Source: Microbacterium sp. BH-3-3-3 (GTDB lineage Bacteria; Actinomycetota; Actinomycetes; Actinomycetales; Microbacteriaceae). From it: 64,000 nucleotides of DNA. The stretch spans positions 1 through 64,000 of the forward strand of contig NZ_VEFS01000003.1 in the NCBI RefSeq assembly GCF_007679045.1, read 5' to 3'. The number at the start of each line of letters is the position of its first letter. Position 1 is the first letter of the stretch. The position numbers and the translations under genes were made by a program. Shown one piece after another: positions 8,610 to 18,694 of this stretch. The notes under the pieces are model-generated. The model saw nothing but the letters and a program-made list of their open reading frames with translations. It made no database searches and was not told the origin of the DNA.

Positions 8610-9209
8610 GTGCCTCTTCTCGCGCTGACCGGCGGCATCGCCTCGGGCAAGTCGACCATCGCCTCTCTCCTCGCTGCCCACGGTGCCGTCGTGGTCGACG
8701 CCGACGCCATCGTGCGCGAGGTCCAGGCTCCGGGATCCCCGGTGCTCGCCGCGATCGAGCGCGAGTTCGGGGCCGAGGTCATCCGCCCCGACGGAGCGCT
8801 GGATCGCGCTGCCCTCGGCGCGCGCGTGTTCGGGCATCCCGAGCGGCTCGCGGCGTTGAACGCCCTCGTGCATCCCGCGGTCCGCGCCGAGTCGGAGCGC
8901 CGGTTCCAGGAGGCGTTCGCCGCGGATCCCGCTGCGGTGGTGGTCTACGACGTGCCCTTGCTCGCGGAGGCGCGCGGCGGCGACGCGTGGGATCTCGTCG
9001 TGGTCGCCTACGCCCCGGCCGAGCAGCGGGTGCACCGCCTCGTGCACGATCGCGGGATGACGGATGCCGACGCCCGAGCCCGGATCGGCTCGCAGGTCGG
9101 CGACGACGAGCGTCTCGCGCTGGCCGACGTGGTGATCGACACGGCGACGACGATGGACGACACCCGCGCGCAGGTCGACCGGCTCTGGGAACGGATCACC
9201 GCCGGCTGA
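8610..9209 (+). CDS. coaE: Dephospho-CoA kinase
   Basis: 199 residues. Phosphorylates the 3' hydroxyl of dephospho-CoA with ATP, the last step of coenzyme A synthesis in the cytosol. The P-loop GGIASGKST starts near residue 7, followed by VDADAIVREV and the lid region with VHDRGMTDADARARI. Start GTG 8610 gives the usual family N-terminus; GTG 8592 is in frame but adds six atypical residues. It lies directly upstream of uvrB, which has its own promoter. Confidence 0.9.
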   Translation: MPLLALTGGIASGKSTIASLLAAHGAVVVDADAIVREVQAPGSPVLAAIEREFGAEVIRPDGALDRAALGARVFGHPERLAALNALVHPAVRAESERRFQEAFAADPAAVVVYDVPLLAEARGGDAWDLVVVAYAPAEQRVHRLVHDRGMTDADARARIGSQVGDDERLALADVVIDTATTMDDTRAQVDRLWERITAG

Positions 9210-9271
9210 GACCGCACGCCGGTGCGTTCCGGCTGTCGCGCTCGCGCTGGGCGAACGCAAGCCGACCCCGA

Positions 9272-9293
9272 TGTCGGAGGTCCCGCCTACGCT
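9272..9293 (+). promoter_or_regulatory. PafBC-type promoter of uvrB
   Basis: TGTCGGAG (9272-9279), 8 nt, TACGCT (9288-9293), with ATG 9300 exactly 7 nt after the -10. A leaderless transcript is expected. It matches the mycobacterial PafBC/RecA-independent damage promoter. No LexA-type palindrome (TCGAAC-N4-GTTCGA) was seen near uvrB. Confidence 0.7.
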
Positions 9294-9299
9294 GGAATC

Positions 9300-11369
9300 A
9301 TGCAGGCCACGCGTTCCGTCCGTCCCTTCGAGGTCATCAGCGAGTACACCCCGTCCGGCGATCAGCCGCAGGCGATCGCCGAGCTCGCCGGGCGCATCAA
9401 TGCGGGTGAGACCGACGTCGTGCTGCTCGGTGCCACGGGTACCGGAAAGTCGGCGACGACGGCCTGGCTCGTCGAGCAGGTGCAGCGGCCGACCCTCGTG
9501 CTCGCCCATAACAAGACCCTCGCGGCGCAGCTCGCGAACGAGTTCCGCGAGCTCATGCCCAACAACGCGGTCGAGTACTTCGTGTCGTACTACGACTACT
9601 ACCAGCCCGAGGCCTACGTGCCCCAGACGGACACCTTCATCGAGAAGGACAGCTCGATCAACGCCGAGGTCGAGCGCCTGCGCCACTCGACCACGAACTC
9701 GCTGCTCTCGCGCCGCGACGTGGTCGTGGTTTCGACCGTGTCGTGCATCTACGGTCTCGGCGCGCCCGAAGAGTACCTGCGCGCGATGGTCGCGCTGCAG
9801 GTGGGGGAGCGCTACGACCGCGACGCGCTCATCCGCAAGTTCATCTCCATGCAGTACAACCGCAACGACGTCGATTTCTCGCGGGGCAACTTCCGCGTGC
9901 GCGGCGACACGATCGAGATCATCCCGGTGTACGAGGAGTACGCCATCCGCATCGAGATGTTCGGCGACGAGATCGAGGCGCTGTACACACTGCATCCGCT
10001 CACGGGCGACGTGATCGAGAAGATGGCCTCGGTGCCGATCTTCCCGGCGTCGCACTACGTCGCAGGCACCGAGACCGTGCAGCGCGCGATCGGCACGATC
10101 GAACACGAGCTCGAGGAGCGCCTCAAAGAGTTCGAGATGCAGGGCAAGCTCCTCGAGGCCCAGCGACTGCGCATGCGCACGTCGTTCGACCTCGAGATGC
10201 TGCAGCAGCTCGGCTTCTGCTCGGGCATCGAGAACTACTCCCGGCACATGGACGGCCGCATGCCCGGCGATCCGCCGCACACTCTGCTCGACTTCTTCCC
10301 CGACGACTTCCTCCTCGTCATCGACGAGTCGCACGTGACGGTGCCGCAGATCGGTGCCATGTACGAGGGCGACGCGTCGCGCAAGCGCACGCTCGTCGAG
10401 CACGGCTTCCGCCTGCCCAGCGCCATGGACAACCGCCCGCTGCGGTGGGACGAATTCAAGGAGCGCGTCGGGCAGACGGTCTACCTGTCGGCGACCCCGG
10501 GACGCTACGAGATGGGCATCGCCGACGGCGTGGTCGAGCAGATCATCCGCCCCACCGGACTCGTCGACCCCGAGATCATCGTGAAGCCCTCGAAGGGGCA
10601 GATCGACGACCTGCTCGAAGAGATCCGCATCCGCGTCGAGAAAGACGAACGCGTGCTGGTCACCACCCTGACCAAGAAGATGGCCGAGGAGCTCACCGAC
10701 TTCCTCGGTGAGCACGGGGTGCGCGTGCGCTACCTGCACTCCGACGTCGACACGCTCCGCCGCGTCGAGCTGCTCACCGAGCTGCGCGCCGGCGTGTACG
10801 ACGTGCTCGTGGGCATCAACCTGCTCCGCGAGGGTCTCGACCTTCCCGAGGTCTCGCTCGTCGCGATCCTCGACGCCGACAAGGAGGGATTCCTGCGCAG
10901 CGGCACGTCCCTCATCCAGACCATCGGCCGTGCCGCCCGAAACGTGTCGGGCGAGGTGCACATGTACGCCGACAAGATGACCGACTCGATGGCGAAGGCC
11001 ATCGAAGAGACCGAGCGTCGCCGAGAGAAGCAGATCGCCTACAACACCGAGCACGGCATCGACCCGCAGCCGCTGCGCAAGAAGATCGCCGACATCACCG
11101 AGGTGCTGAACCGCGAAGCCTCCGACACGAAGAAGCTGCTGGCACGCAACGACAAGGCGGGTAAGGGCAAGTCGCCCACACCGTCTCTGCGCCGGACCGG
11201 GATCGCGGCCGAGGGTGCCGACCAGCTCGAGTCGACGATCGCTGACCTGACCCAGCAGATGCTGGCGGCCGCGTCGGAGCTGAAGTTCGAGCTCGCCGGA
11301 CGCCTTCGCGACGAGGTGCAGGACATGAAGAAGGAGCTGCGCGCCATGGAGCGCGCGGGTCACGCCTGA
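9300..11369 (+). CDS. uvrB: UvrABC excision nuclease subunit B
   Basis: 689 residues, full length. Damage-recognition helicase-like subunit of nucleotide excision repair; it receives damaged DNA from UvrA and recruits UvrC. Walker A GATGTGKS near residue 45, the beta-hairpin region [12 protein letters not shown], helicase motif [14 protein letters not shown], and the C-terminal UVR motif that contacts UvrC ([16 protein letters not shown]). ATG 9300 was chosen because the -10 lies 7 nt before it and the protein then begins like other UvrB. uvrA and uvrC are 1.5 kb further on. Confidence 0.97.
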   Translation: MQATRSVRPFEVISEYTPSGDQPQAIAELAGRINAGETDVVLLGATGTGKSATTAWLVEQVQRPTLVLAHNKTLAAQLANEFRELMPNNAVEYFVSYYDYYQPEAYVPQTDTFIEKDSSINAEVERLRHSTTNSLLSRRDVVVVSTVSCIYGLGAPEEYLRAMVALQVGERYDRDALIRKFISMQYNRNDVDFSRGNFRVRGDTIEIIPVYEEYAIRIEMFGDEIEALYTLHPLTGDVIEKMASVPIFPASHYVAGTETVQRAIGTIEHELEERLKEFEMQGKLLEAQRLRMRTSFDLEMLQQLGFCSGIENYSRHMDGRMPGDPPHTLLDFFPDDFLLVIDESHVTVPQIGAMYEGDASRKRTLVEHGFRLPSAMDNRPLRWDEFKERVGQTVYLSATPGRYEMGIADGVVEQIIRPTGLVDPEIIVKPSKGQIDDLLEEIRIRVEKDERVLVTTLTKKMAEELTDFLGEHGVRVRYLHSDVDTLRRVELLTELRAGVYDVLVGINLLREGLDLPEVSLVAILDADKEGFLRSGTSLIQTIGRAARNVSGEVHMYADKMTDSMAKAIEETERRREKQIAYNTEHGIDPQPLRKKIADITEVLNREASDTKKLLARNDKAGKGKSPTPSLRRTGIAAEGADQLESTIADLTQQMLAAASELKFELAGRLRDEVQDMKKELRAMERAGHA

Positions 11370-11385
11370 GACCGGGAGGGTCGTC

Positions 11386-11808
11386 ATGCAGCAGCGCGTC
11401 ACGCTCGTCACTCTCGGAGTGGCCGATCTCGATCGCGCTGTCGCGTTCTACCGCGCGCTCGGGTGGCGGGAGCACCGTTCGTCGGTCGCCGGCGAGGTGG
11501 CGTTCTTCGACACCGGCGGCCAGGTGCTCGCGCTGTGGGGTCGCGCAGAGCTCGCCGCGGACTCGGGAGTCGAGGACGGCGGAGGATGGGGCGGAGTGAC
11601 CTTGGCCCACAACGTCGATGACGTCGCCGAGGTCGATGCCATTCTGGCCGACGCCGAAGCGGCCGGGGCGCGACTCGCGCGGACAGGCGCGGAGACGCCG
11701 TGGGGTGGCTATTCCGGGGTGTTCGTCGATCCCGACGGGCACCCGTGGGAGATCGCCGTCAATCCCGGCTGGCCCTTGGACGAGCAGGGCAGGCCCGACC
11801 TCGACTGA
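11386..11808 (+). CDS. VOC family protein (glyoxalase/bleomycin resistance fold)
   Basis: 140 residues with two beta-alpha-beta-beta-beta halves typical of the vicinal oxygen chelate fold: VTLVTLGVADLDRAVAFYR at the N-terminus, and GVFVDPDGHPWEIAVNPGW near the end with a metal-ligand-type Glu. Such proteins are metal-dependent lyases, dioxygenases or drug-binding proteins; the substrate cannot be told. ATG 11386 follows a GGGAGGG site 16 nt after uvrB, so it may be co-transcribed with the repair gene. Confidence 0.75.
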   Translation: MQQRVTLVTLGVADLDRAVAFYRALGWREHRSSVAGEVAFFDTGGQVLALWGRAELAADSGVEDGGGWGGVTLAHNVDDVAEVDAILADAEAAGARLARTGAETPWGGYSGVFVDPDGHPWEIAVNPGWPLDEQGRPDLD

Positions 11809-11828
11809 ACGGGCCGCCGTCGGCTGGA

Positions 11829-11994
11829 CGCTGAGCGTCGCGTGCGGCGCCGGAAGTGTGCGCTGAGCGCAGCGCCGAAGCCCTGCGGCCTGCGCGCTGA
11901 GCGCCGCGGTGGCTCTCCGGTCTGTGCGCTGAGCGCCGCGCCGTTGCCCGCGGACCCGTGCGCTGAGCGCAGCACCGAGGTCCTCGGGGCAACC
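11829..11994. repeat. Five CGCTGAGCG repeats with alternating 32/34-bp spacing
   Basis: CGCTGAGCG begins at 11829, 11861, 11895, 11927 and 11961, giving intervals of 32, 34, 32 and 34 bp. Most copies are preceded by GTG and extend to the near-palindrome GCGCTGAGCGC. The stretch lies between two convergent genes (VOC and the small zinc protein) and has no credible gene of its own. Confidence 0.7.
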
Positions 11995-12048
11995 GGTGGT
12001 GCCGTCGGACGGGTGTTCCTGCGCGTCAGCCCACCGGCGCTGGGTGGC

Positions 12049-12285
12049 TCAGGGGCAGTGCAGCAGGGGCTTGGGTCCCGACCGGTCGACGCTGTGCTCG
12101 GTCATCGCGTGACCGCACAGCGGGCAGGGGCGTCCCGTTCGCACGGGTTCGGGCGTGGTCTCGTACGGGCCGACCGACGCCGGCCCGGCGACGCGGATGA
12201 GTCGCGTGTTGAGGTACTGGTACCAGCCCCCGGCCTCGCGGACGCGCTCGCGCAGCGGCGGGCGTTCCGGATCCTTTCGTGTCAT
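12049..12285 (-). CDS. Small putative zinc-binding protein
   Basis: 78 residues, not recognised by name. The C-terminal half has CPLCGHAMTEH and a final HCP, a four-ligand zinc-ribbon-like arrangement; the N-terminal half contains WYQYLNTRLIRVAGPA. Start ATG 12285; an in-frame ATG at 12291 would add two residues. It is divergent from a MarR/OhrR-like gene, and the palindrome between them overlaps its start region, so that regulator probably represses both genes. Confidence 0.6.
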   Translation of the reverse strand: MTRKDPERPPLRERVREAGGWYQYLNTRLIRVAGPASVGPYETTPEPVRTGRPCPLCGHAMTEHSVDRSGPKPLLHCP

Positions 12286-12290
12286 GATCA

Positions 12291-12302
12291 TTAGTGTACT
12301 AA
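12291..12302. promoter_or_regulatory. Palindromic operator between the divergent zinc protein and MarR genes
   Basis: TTAGTGTACTAA is a perfect TTAGT/ACTAA inverted repeat with a 2-nt centre in an AT-rich island unlike the surrounding DNA. It resembles MarR/OhrR-class operators. It lies at the start of the minus-strand gene and 17 nt before the MarR start. Confidence 0.7.
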
Positions 12303-12318
12303 GTATTTGGGAGGGTGC

Positions 12319-12747
12319 GTGGACGATCCACTGAAGCTCGAGAACCAGGTGTGCTTCGCGCTCGTCACGGCCGCGCGCAACGTGGTGTCGATCTACCGGC
12401 CGGTGCTCGAGCGGCTGGGGCTCACCCACCCGCAGTACCTCGTGATGCTCGCTCTCTGGGAGCAGGCGCCGCGCTCCCTGGGTGCCCTGGCCGGAGAGCT
12501 CGCCATGGAACCCGCGACACTCTCGCCGCTGGTCAAGCGCCTGGAGGCGCAAGGGCGGGTGGTGCGCTCCCGTCGCGCCGACGACGAGCGCGTGCTCGAC
12601 ATCGACCTGACCGACGAGGGCCGGGCGCTGCGTGAGGCGGCTCTCGAGGTCCCAGGCAAGATCATGGAGCGCGTGGGCGTCGACGAGCGCGCGCTGCGGG
12701 CGCTGCGCGACGGGCTCGCCCCCTTCGCGGCGGATCCGAGGCCGTGA
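12319..12747 (+). CDS. MarR family regulator, OhrR-like
   Basis: 142 residues, winged-helix. The N-terminus ENQVCFALVTAAR and GLTHPQYLVMLALWE follow the OhrR pattern, including an N-terminal cysteine (residue 12) at the place of the redox-sensing Cys of OhrR. The DNA-reading helix is in PATLSPLVKRLEAQG, and the wing has RRADDERV. It probably senses organic peroxides or other oxidants and binds the TTAGT/ACTAA palindrome just upstream. No ohr gene is adjacent; the divergent gene is a small zinc-site protein. GTG 12319 is close to the GGGAGGG site; TTG 12307 is an alternative start. Confidence 0.8.
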   Translation: MDDPLKLENQVCFALVTAARNVVSIYRPVLERLGLTHPQYLVMLALWEQAPRSLGALAGELAMEPATLSPLVKRLEAQGRVVRSRRADDERVLDIDLTDEGRALREAALEVPGKIMERVGVDERALRALRDGLAPFAADPRP

Positions 12748-12801
12748 TCGGAGGGCTCGCACCTTCGCACATTCGTGCGCCCGGGGCGAACCCGGGGCCG
12801 A

Positions 12802-12823
12802 TGTCGGAGGTCCGACCTAGACT
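12802..12823 (+). promoter_or_regulatory. PafBC-type promoter of uvrA
   Basis: TGTCGGAG (12802-12809), 8 nt, TAGACT (12818-12823), and GTG 12830 exactly 7 nt after the -10. The element and spacing are the same as at uvrB and the GIY-YIG-like gene. Leaderless transcription is expected. Confidence 0.7.
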
Positions 12824-12829
12824 TAACAG

Positions 12830-15796
12830 GTGCCCATCGTTCCCGTCTCCTCGCCCTCCTCTGCGGCGAATTCCGGCTCCAGCGGAAAGCTGAGTGTCCG
12901 GGGTGCCCGCGTCCACAACCTGAAGAACGTCGACCTCGACATCCCGCGCGACTCCCTCGTCGTCTTCACGGGGCTGTCGGGTTCGGGCAAGTCGAGCCTC
13001 GCGTTCGACACGATCTTCGCCGAGGGCCAGCGTCGGTACGTGGAGTCGCTGAGCGCTTACGCGCGTCAGTTCCTCGGCCAGGTCGACCGCCCCGACGTCG
13101 ACTTCATCGAGGGGCTCAGCCCCGCGGTGTCGATCGACCAGAAGTCGACCAACCGCAACCCTCGGTCCACGGTGGGCACCATCACCGAGATCCACGACTA
13201 CATGCGTCTGCTCTGGGCGCGCATCGGCGTGCCGCACTGCCCCGACTGCGGCGCGCGCATCCAGCGTCAGACGGTGCAGCAGATCGCCGACCAGCTCATG
13301 GAGCTGCCCGAGCGCACGCGCTATCAGATCGTCGCCCCCGTCGTCACGCAGAAGAAGGGCGAGTTCGTCGATCTCTTCAAAGAGCTGAGCGCCAAGGGCT
13401 ACGCCCGCGCGGTAGTCGACGGTGAGCTCGTGCAGCTGTCGGAGCCCCCGACGCTGAAGAAGAGCTACAAGCACGACATCGCCGTGGTGGTCGACCGGCT
13501 CGTGGCATCCGGAGACAACCTCAGCCGCGTCACCGACTCCGTCGAGACGGCGATGGGCCTCGCCGGCGGCATCATGCAGGTCAACTACGTCGACGAAGAG
13601 GGCGACGACGCATGGCAGTCGTTCTCCGAGAAGCTCGCGTGCCCCAACGGGCACCCGCTGCAGCTGACCGAGATCGAGCCCCGCACGTTCTCGTTCAACG
13701 CGCCGTTCGGCGCCTGCCCCGTCTGCTCCGGTCTCGGCACCCGCATGTCGGTCGACGTCGACCTCATGCTCGGCGACGAGGAGCTCTCGATCCGCGAGGG
13801 CGCGATCCTGCCCTGGACCACGCAGGGCAAGGGACTGTTCCAGTACTACGAGCGCCTCCTCGAGGGTCTTGCCCGCGACCTGGACTTCTCGCTCGACACC
13901 CCGTGGAAAGACCTCTCGCACGACGTCCAGCAGGCGGTGCTGCGCGGTGAGAACTACAAGGTCACCGTCAAGTGGAAGAACCGATACGGCCGCGAGATGC
14001 GCTACGCCTCGGGCTTCGAGGGCGTCGTCCCCTACATCGAGCGCCAGTACCTGCAGGCCGAGTCCGACACGCAGCGCCAGCGCTGGTCGGAGTACCTGCG
14101 CGAGGTGCCCTGCGCCGTGTGCGACGGCGATCGTCTGAAGCCCGAGGTGCTCGCCGTGCTCGTCGACGACACCTCGATCGCCGCGGCCTCGCGCATGAGC
14201 CTGGCCGACGCGCGCGAGTTCTTCTCGAACCTCACGCTCACCGACCGCGAAGCGACCATCGCCGCGGCGGTGCTGCGCGAGATCCGCGCGCGACTCGACT
14301 TCCTGCTGCAGGTCGGACTCAACTACCTCAGCCTCGGTCGCGCGGCGGGCACGCTCTCGGGCGGTGAGGCGCAGCGCATCCGCCTGGCCACGCAGATCGG
14401 TTCCGGACTCACGGGCGTGCTCTACGTGCTCGACGAGCCGTCGATCGGCCTGCACCAGCGCGACAACCGCCGTCTCATCCAGACCCTCGAGACGCTGCGC
14501 GACCTCGGCAACACCCTCATCGTCGTCGAGCACGACGAAGAAACCATCCACGCCGCCGACTGGGTCGTCGACATCGGACCCCGCGCCGGCGTCGACGGCG
14601 GCAACGTCGTGCACTCCGGTCCGCTGGCCGGGCTCCTCGACGACGAGGCCTCGCTCACCGGCGCCTACCTCTCGGGTCGCCGCTCGATCGAGGCACCCAA
14701 GAAGCGCCGCAAGATCGACAAGAAGCGCCAGGTCAGCGTGGTCGGTGCGCGCGAGAACAACCTGCAGAACGTCACCGCCGACTTCCCGCTCGGCGTGCTC
14801 ACCGCCGTCACCGGCGTAAGCGGCTCGGGCAAGTCGACCCTGGTCAACGGCATCCTGTACGAAGTCCTCGCGTCCAAGCTGAACGGCGCGCGGCGCGTGC
14901 CGGGCAAGCACACCCGCGTCACGGGGCTCGACAACCTCGACAAGGTCGTGCACGTCGACCAGGCGCCCATCGGCCGCACCCCGCGCTCGAATCCCGCGAC
15001 CTACACCGGAGTGTTCGACCGCATCCGCAGCCTCTTCGCCGAGACGCCCGAGGCGAAGGTCCGCGGCTACCAGGCCGGGCGCTTCAGCTTCAACGTCAAG
15101 GGCGGACGCTGCGAGGCCTGCTCGGGCGACGGCACGCTGAAGATCGAGATGAACTTCCTGCCCGACGTCTACGTCGACTGCGAGGTCTGCCACGGCAAGC
15201 GGTACAACCGCGACACCCTGTCGGTGCACTACAAGGGCAAGAACATCGCCGAGGTGCTCGAGATGCCCATCTCCGAGGCCGCCGAGTTCTTCGAGCCGAT
15301 CCAGGCGATCCACCGCTACCTCAAGACCCTCGTCGACGTGGGCCTCGGCTACGTGCGCCTGGGCCAGTCCGCGACCACCCTTTCGGGCGGCGAGGCGCAG
15401 CGCGTCAAGCTCGCGACCGAGCTCCAGCGCCGCAGCAACGGCCGATCGATCTACGTGCTCGACGAGCCCACGACCGGTCTGCACTTCGAAGACGTCTCGC
15501 TGCTGCTCAAGGTGCTCAACGGTCTCGTGGACAAGGGCAACACGGTCATCGTGATCGAGCACAATCTCGACGTGATCAAGAGCTCCGACTGGGTCATCGA
15601 CCTCGGGCCCGAGGGCGGCGCGGGCGGCGGCACGATCGTCGCGACGGGCACCCCCGAGCAGGTCGCCAAGGTGCCCGAGAGCCACACGGGCGCGTTCCTC
15701 GCCGAGCTGCTCGAGACGGGTCGCACGGGCGCGCAGCGCAACACCGCGACGGACGCCGGAAGCGCCGAGCGGGAGCTCGTGGGCGCGGCGGGCTGA
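12830..15796 (+). CDS. uvrA: UvrABC excision nuclease subunit A
   Basis: 988 residues. ABC-type ATPase dimer that first scans DNA for bulky lesions. Two ATPase modules: Walker [11 protein letters not shown] and [10 protein letters not shown], each with an LSGGEAQR signature. Zinc modules: [21 protein letters not shown], and CEACSGDG...[10 protein letters not shown]. Full length with a short variable tail. GTG start fixed by the leaderless promoter. uvrC follows. Confidence 0.97.
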   Translation: MPIVPVSSPSSAANSGSSGKLSVRGARVHNLKNVDLDIPRDSLVVFTGLSGSGKSSLAFDTIFAEGQRRYVESLSAYARQFLGQVDRPDVDFIEGLSPAVSIDQKSTNRNPRSTVGTITEIHDYMRLLWARIGVPHCPDCGARIQRQTVQQIADQLMELPERTRYQIVAPVVTQKKGEFVDLFKELSAKGYARAVVDGELVQLSEPPTLKKSYKHDIAVVVDRLVASGDNLSRVTDSVETAMGLAGGIMQVNYVDEEGDDAWQSFSEKLACPNGHPLQLTEIEPRTFSFNAPFGACPVCSGLGTRMSVDVDLMLGDEELSIREGAILPWTTQGKGLFQYYERLLEGLARDLDFSLDTPWKDLSHDVQQAVLRGENYKVTVKWKNRYGREMRYASGFEGVVPYIERQYLQAESDTQRQRWSEYLREVPCAVCDGDRLKPEVLAVLVDDTSIAAASRMSLADAREFFSNLTLTDREATIAAAVLREIRARLDFLLQVGLNYLSLGRAAGTLSGGEAQRIRLATQIGSGLTGVLYVLDEPSIGLHQRDNRRLIQTLETLRDLGNTLIVVEHDEETIHAADWVVDIGPRAGVDGGNVVHSGPLAGLLDDEASLTGAYLSGRRSIEAPKKRRKIDKKRQVSVVGARENNLQNVTADFPLGVLTAVTGVSGSGKSTLVNGILYEVLASKLNGARRVPGKHTRVTGLDNLDKVVHVDQAPIGRTPRSNPATYTGVFDRIRSLFAETPEAKVRGYQAGRFSFNVKGGRCEACSGDGTLKIEMNFLPDVYVDCEVCHGKRYNRDTLSVHYKGKNIAEVLEMPISEAAEFFEPIQAIHRYLKTLVDVGLGYVRLGQSATTLSGGEAQRVKLATELQRRSNGRSIYVLDEPTTGLHFEDVSLLLKVLNGLVDKGNTVIVIEHNLDVIKSSDWVIDLGPEGGAGGGTIVATGTPEQVAKVPESHTGAFLAELLETGRTGAQRNTATDAGSAERELVGAAG

Positions 15797-15817
15797 GCCG
15801 TGGCATCCCGAGAACGG

Positions 15818-17743
15818 ATGTCGCAGCTTTCGTACCGACCGAAGGCCGGAGAAATCCCCACCAACCCGGGGGTCTACCGGTTTCGTGACGCCGACGGGCG
15901 CGTGCTGTACGTCGGCAAGGCGAAGAACCTGCGCGCGCGTCTGTCGAACTACTTCGCTCCGCTGCACTCGCTGCACGAGCGCACGCGCCGCATGGTCACG
16001 ACGGCGGCGAGCGTGGAGTGGACGGTCGTGCCGAGCGACATCGACTCGCTGCAGCTGGAGTACATGTGGATCAAGGAGTTCGATCCGCCCTTCAACGTCC
16101 GCTACAAAGACGACAAGTCGTACCCCTTCATGGCGATCACCCTCGCCGACGAGGCGCCGCGGGTCATCGTCACGCGCAACCCGAAGATCCGGGGGGCGAA
16201 GTACTTCGGGCCGTACCCCAAGGTCTGGGCGGTGCACGACACCATCGACCTGATGATCAAGGTCTTCCCGATCCGCACGTGCAGCGACTCGTCGTACAAG
16301 AAGGCGATGGCATCCGGTCGACCGTGTTTCCCGGGCCAGATCGGTCGCTGCGGCGGCCCCTGCTCGATGAAGGTGACGATCGAGGAGCACCGCGCGATCG
16401 TCGATGACTTCGTCTCGTTCATGTCGGGCGGCGACCAGCGCTTCGCACGCGAGCTCACGGCCCGCATGAAAGAGGCCTCGGCGGCGATGGACTACGAGTC
16501 GGCCGCGCACTACCGCGACCGCCTGCAGGCCATCGACGCGGTGCTCGGCAAGAGCGCGCTCGTGCTGGCCTCCGACACGGATGCCGACCTCTTCGGCATC
16601 GCGGAGGACGAGCTCGCCGCGACCGTCCAGCACTTCGTCGTGCGCGGCGGGCGCGTGCGCGGTGTGCGGGCGACGACGATCGAGAAGGAGATCGACATCT
16701 CCGGCGCCGAGCTCGTCGATCAGGTGCTGCAGCGCACCTACGGCGACGCGGATGCCACCGACATCCCGCGTCAGGTGCTCGTTCCCGAGCTGCCCGACGA
16801 CGCCGAACAGCTCGAGGACTGGCTGCGCGAGCGTCGCGGCCGGCCCGTGACGCTGCAGGTGGCCCAGCGCGGACGCAAGGCCGACCTGCTGAAGACCGCG
16901 ACGCTCAACGCCCAGCAGGCCCTCATGCTGCACAAGACCCGCCGCACGAGCGACTACGTGGCGCGGTCGCAGGCCTTGACCGACCTGCAGGAGGCCCTCG
17001 GCATGACCGAGGCGCCCCTGCGCATCGAGTGCTTCGACATCTCGCACCTCGCGGGCACCAACGTCGTGGCATCCATGGTCGTCTTCGAAGACGGGCTCCC
17101 GCGCAAAGACCAGTACCGCTCGTTCGGGGTCGCCGAGACCACGGACGACACCGACTCGATGTACCAGGTGCTCACGCGGCGCCTCGCCTACCTCGACAGG
17201 CCCGACGAGATCGAGCCCGAGACGATGGGCGGAGCGATCGTCACCGCCCCCGACTCGGCGGAGGCGACGGCCGACGGCGAGGTCGTCACGGCGCGCAAGC
17301 GCCCGCGCTTCGCCTATCGCCCGCAGCTGCTCGTGGTCGACGGCGGTCAGCCGCAGGTCGCCGCGGCCGCCCGCGCCCTCGCCGACGCCGGTCACGAGGA
17401 GATCGCGCTGTGCGGCATCGCGAAGCGCCTCGAAGAGGTCTGGCTGCCGGGGGAGGAGTACCCCGTGATCCTGCCGCGCACCTCTGAGGCCCTGTACCTG
17501 CTGCAGCGCCTGCGCGACGAGGCCCACCGCTTCGCGATCGTGCATCAGCGCAAGCGCCGCAAGCGCGACATCACGAGCGTCCTCGCCGAGGTCCCCGGCC
17601 TGGGCGATTCGCGGATCAAGGCGCTGCTGCGGCATTTCGGCTCGGTGTCGGCGCTGAAGAACGCCACACCCGACGAGATCATGGAGCTCCCGGGCATCGG
17701 ACCGACCCTCGCCGAGAACATCCACACCCATCTGGCTCGGTAG
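15818..17743 (+). CDS. uvrC: UvrABC excision nuclease subunit C
   Basis: 641 residues. Makes both incisions around the lesion. N-terminal GIY-YIG nuclease domain ([22 protein letters not shown]), a cysteine cluster [13 protein letters not shown], the UVR motif for UvrB contact ([20 protein letters not shown]), the RNase H-like second nuclease domain ([12 protein letters not shown]), and C-terminal helix-hairpin-helix ([12 protein letters not shown]). ATG 15818 chosen; GTG 15800 directly after uvrA lacks a ribosome site. Its TAG stop is part of the next gene's -10. Confidence 0.96.
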   Translation: MSQLSYRPKAGEIPTNPGVYRFRDADGRVLYVGKAKNLRARLSNYFAPLHSLHERTRRMVTTAASVEWTVVPSDIDSLQLEYMWIKEFDPPFNVRYKDDKSYPFMAITLADEAPRVIVTRNPKIRGAKYFGPYPKVWAVHDTIDLMIKVFPIRTCSDSSYKKAMASGRPCFPGQIGRCGGPCSMKVTIEEHRAIVDDFVSFMSGGDQRFARELTARMKEASAAMDYESAAHYRDRLQAIDAVLGKSALVLASDTDADLFGIAEDELAATVQHFVVRGGRVRGVRATTIEKEIDISGAELVDQVLQRTYGDADATDIPRQVLVPELPDDAEQLEDWLRERRGRPVTLQVAQRGRKADLLKTATLNAQQALMLHKTRRTSDYVARSQALTDLQEALGMTEAPLRIECFDISHLAGTNVVASMVVFEDGLPRKDQYRSFGVAETTDDTDSMYQVLTRRLAYLDRPDEIEPETMGGAIVTAPDSAEATADGEVVTARKRPRFAYRPQLLVVDGGQPQVAAAARALADAGHEEIALCGIAKRLEEVWLPGEEYPVILPRTSEALYLLQRLRDEAHRFAIVHQRKRRKRDITSVLAEVPGLGDSRIKALLRHFGSVSALKNATPDEIMELPGIGPTLAENIHTHLAR

Positions 17744-17746
17744 GCT
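17741..17746 (+). promoter_or_regulatory. -10 of rapZ overlapping the uvrC stop codon
   Basis: TAGGCT uses the TAG stop codon of uvrC as its first three bases. The rapZ ATG follows 29 nt later with a GGGAGG site between. Confidence 0.5.
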
Positions 17747-17774
17747 GGAACGACACGACGGGAGGCGGTCACCC

Positions 17775-18653
17775 ATGGAACCGGCACGAGACGAGCCAGG
17801 TGAGGTGCTGATCGTCACGGGCATGTCGGGCGCCGGGCGATCGACCGTCGCGAACTCGCTCGAAGACCTCGACTGGTATGTGGTCGACAATCTCCCCCCG
17901 CGCATGCTGCGGCCCCTGCTCGAGCTCACCGAACTCGCCGGCGGTGCCGTGCCCCGCGTGGCCGTGGTCGTCGACGTGCGCGGGCGCACGCTGTTCGGCG
18001 ACCTCCCCGAGGCGATGCGCACCCTGCAGGCCGGTCGGCAGGTGCGCGTGGTGTTCCTCGACGCCTCCGACGCCGTGCTCGTGCGGCGCTTCGAGGCGGT
18101 CCGCCGCCCGCACCCCCTGCAGCACGACGGCACGATCCTCGACGGCATCCGGCGCGAGCGCGAGCGTCTGGCCCCGGTGCGCGAGGCCGCCGACGTGGTC
18201 ATCGACACCTCGGCCCTCAACGTGCACCAGCTGTCGCTGCGCACCGTCGAGCTGTTCGGCGAAGAGGGCGCGGCGCGTCACACCGTCACCCTCATGAGCT
18301 TCGGGTTCAAGTACGGGTTGCCGCCCGACGTCGACCTGGTCGCCGACATGCGATTCCTGCCGAACCCGTTCTGGAACGACGAGCTGCGCCCGCTCACCGG
18401 TGAGGATCCCCGCGTGCGGGAATATGTGCTGGGCCAGCAGGGCGCCGAGGAGTTTCTGGGGTCGTACGCGGCGGCGCTGCGCCCCGTGCTCGAGGGATAT
18501 CAACGCGAGAACAAGCGTCATTCCGTGGTGGCAGTGGGCTGCACGGGGGGTAAGCACAGATCGGTGGTGATGGCGCGCGAGCTCGCTGCACGTCTGGCCG
18601 ATGTGCCCGGGGTGGCCGTGCGGGTGGCTCACCGCGACCTCGGTCGCGAGTAG
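17775..18653 (+). CDS. rapZ: RNase adapter / nucleotide-binding protein RapZ (YvcJ)
   Basis: 292 residues. P-loop protein ([11 protein letters not shown] near residue 14) with [35 protein letters not shown] and [10 protein letters not shown], all hallmarks of the RapZ/YvcJ family. It binds nucleotide sugars or nucleotides. The RNase-adapter role is known from enterobacteria and is unproven in actinobacteria. It is followed directly by whiA; the yvcK gene that often sits between them in Gram-positives is absent here. Confidence 0.93.
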   Translation: MEPARDEPGEVLIVTGMSGAGRSTVANSLEDLDWYVVDNLPPRMLRPLLELTELAGGAVPRVAVVVDVRGRTLFGDLPEAMRTLQAGRQVRVVFLDASDAVLVRRFEAVRRPHPLQHDGTILDGIRRERERLAPVREAADVVIDTSALNVHQLSLRTVELFGEEGAARHTVTLMSFGFKYGLPPDVDLVADMRFLPNPFWNDELRPLTGEDPRVREYVLGQQGAEEFLGSYAAALRPVLEGYQRENKRHSVVAVGCTGGKHRSVVMARELAARLADVPGVAVRVAHRDLGRE

Positions 18654-18656
18654 GCT
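18651..18656 (+). promoter_or_regulatory. -10 of whiA overlapping the rapZ stop codon
   Basis: TAGGCT begins with the TAG stop of rapZ, the same arrangement as at uvrC/rapZ. whiA starts 38 nt after the -10 with a GAGGAG site. Confidence 0.5.
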
Positions 18657-18694
18657 GTAACGTCGTCCCCGCCGCCCCCCACCCGAGGAGAACC

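Noticed and set aside
12662..18244. Very long open frame (1860 codons) on the minus strand across uvrA, uvrC and rapZ
   Set aside because: It is antisense to three well-recognised repair genes; its translation is Arg/Val/Asp/Glu-rich low complexity typical of antisense frames in GC-rich DNA, with no family motifs.
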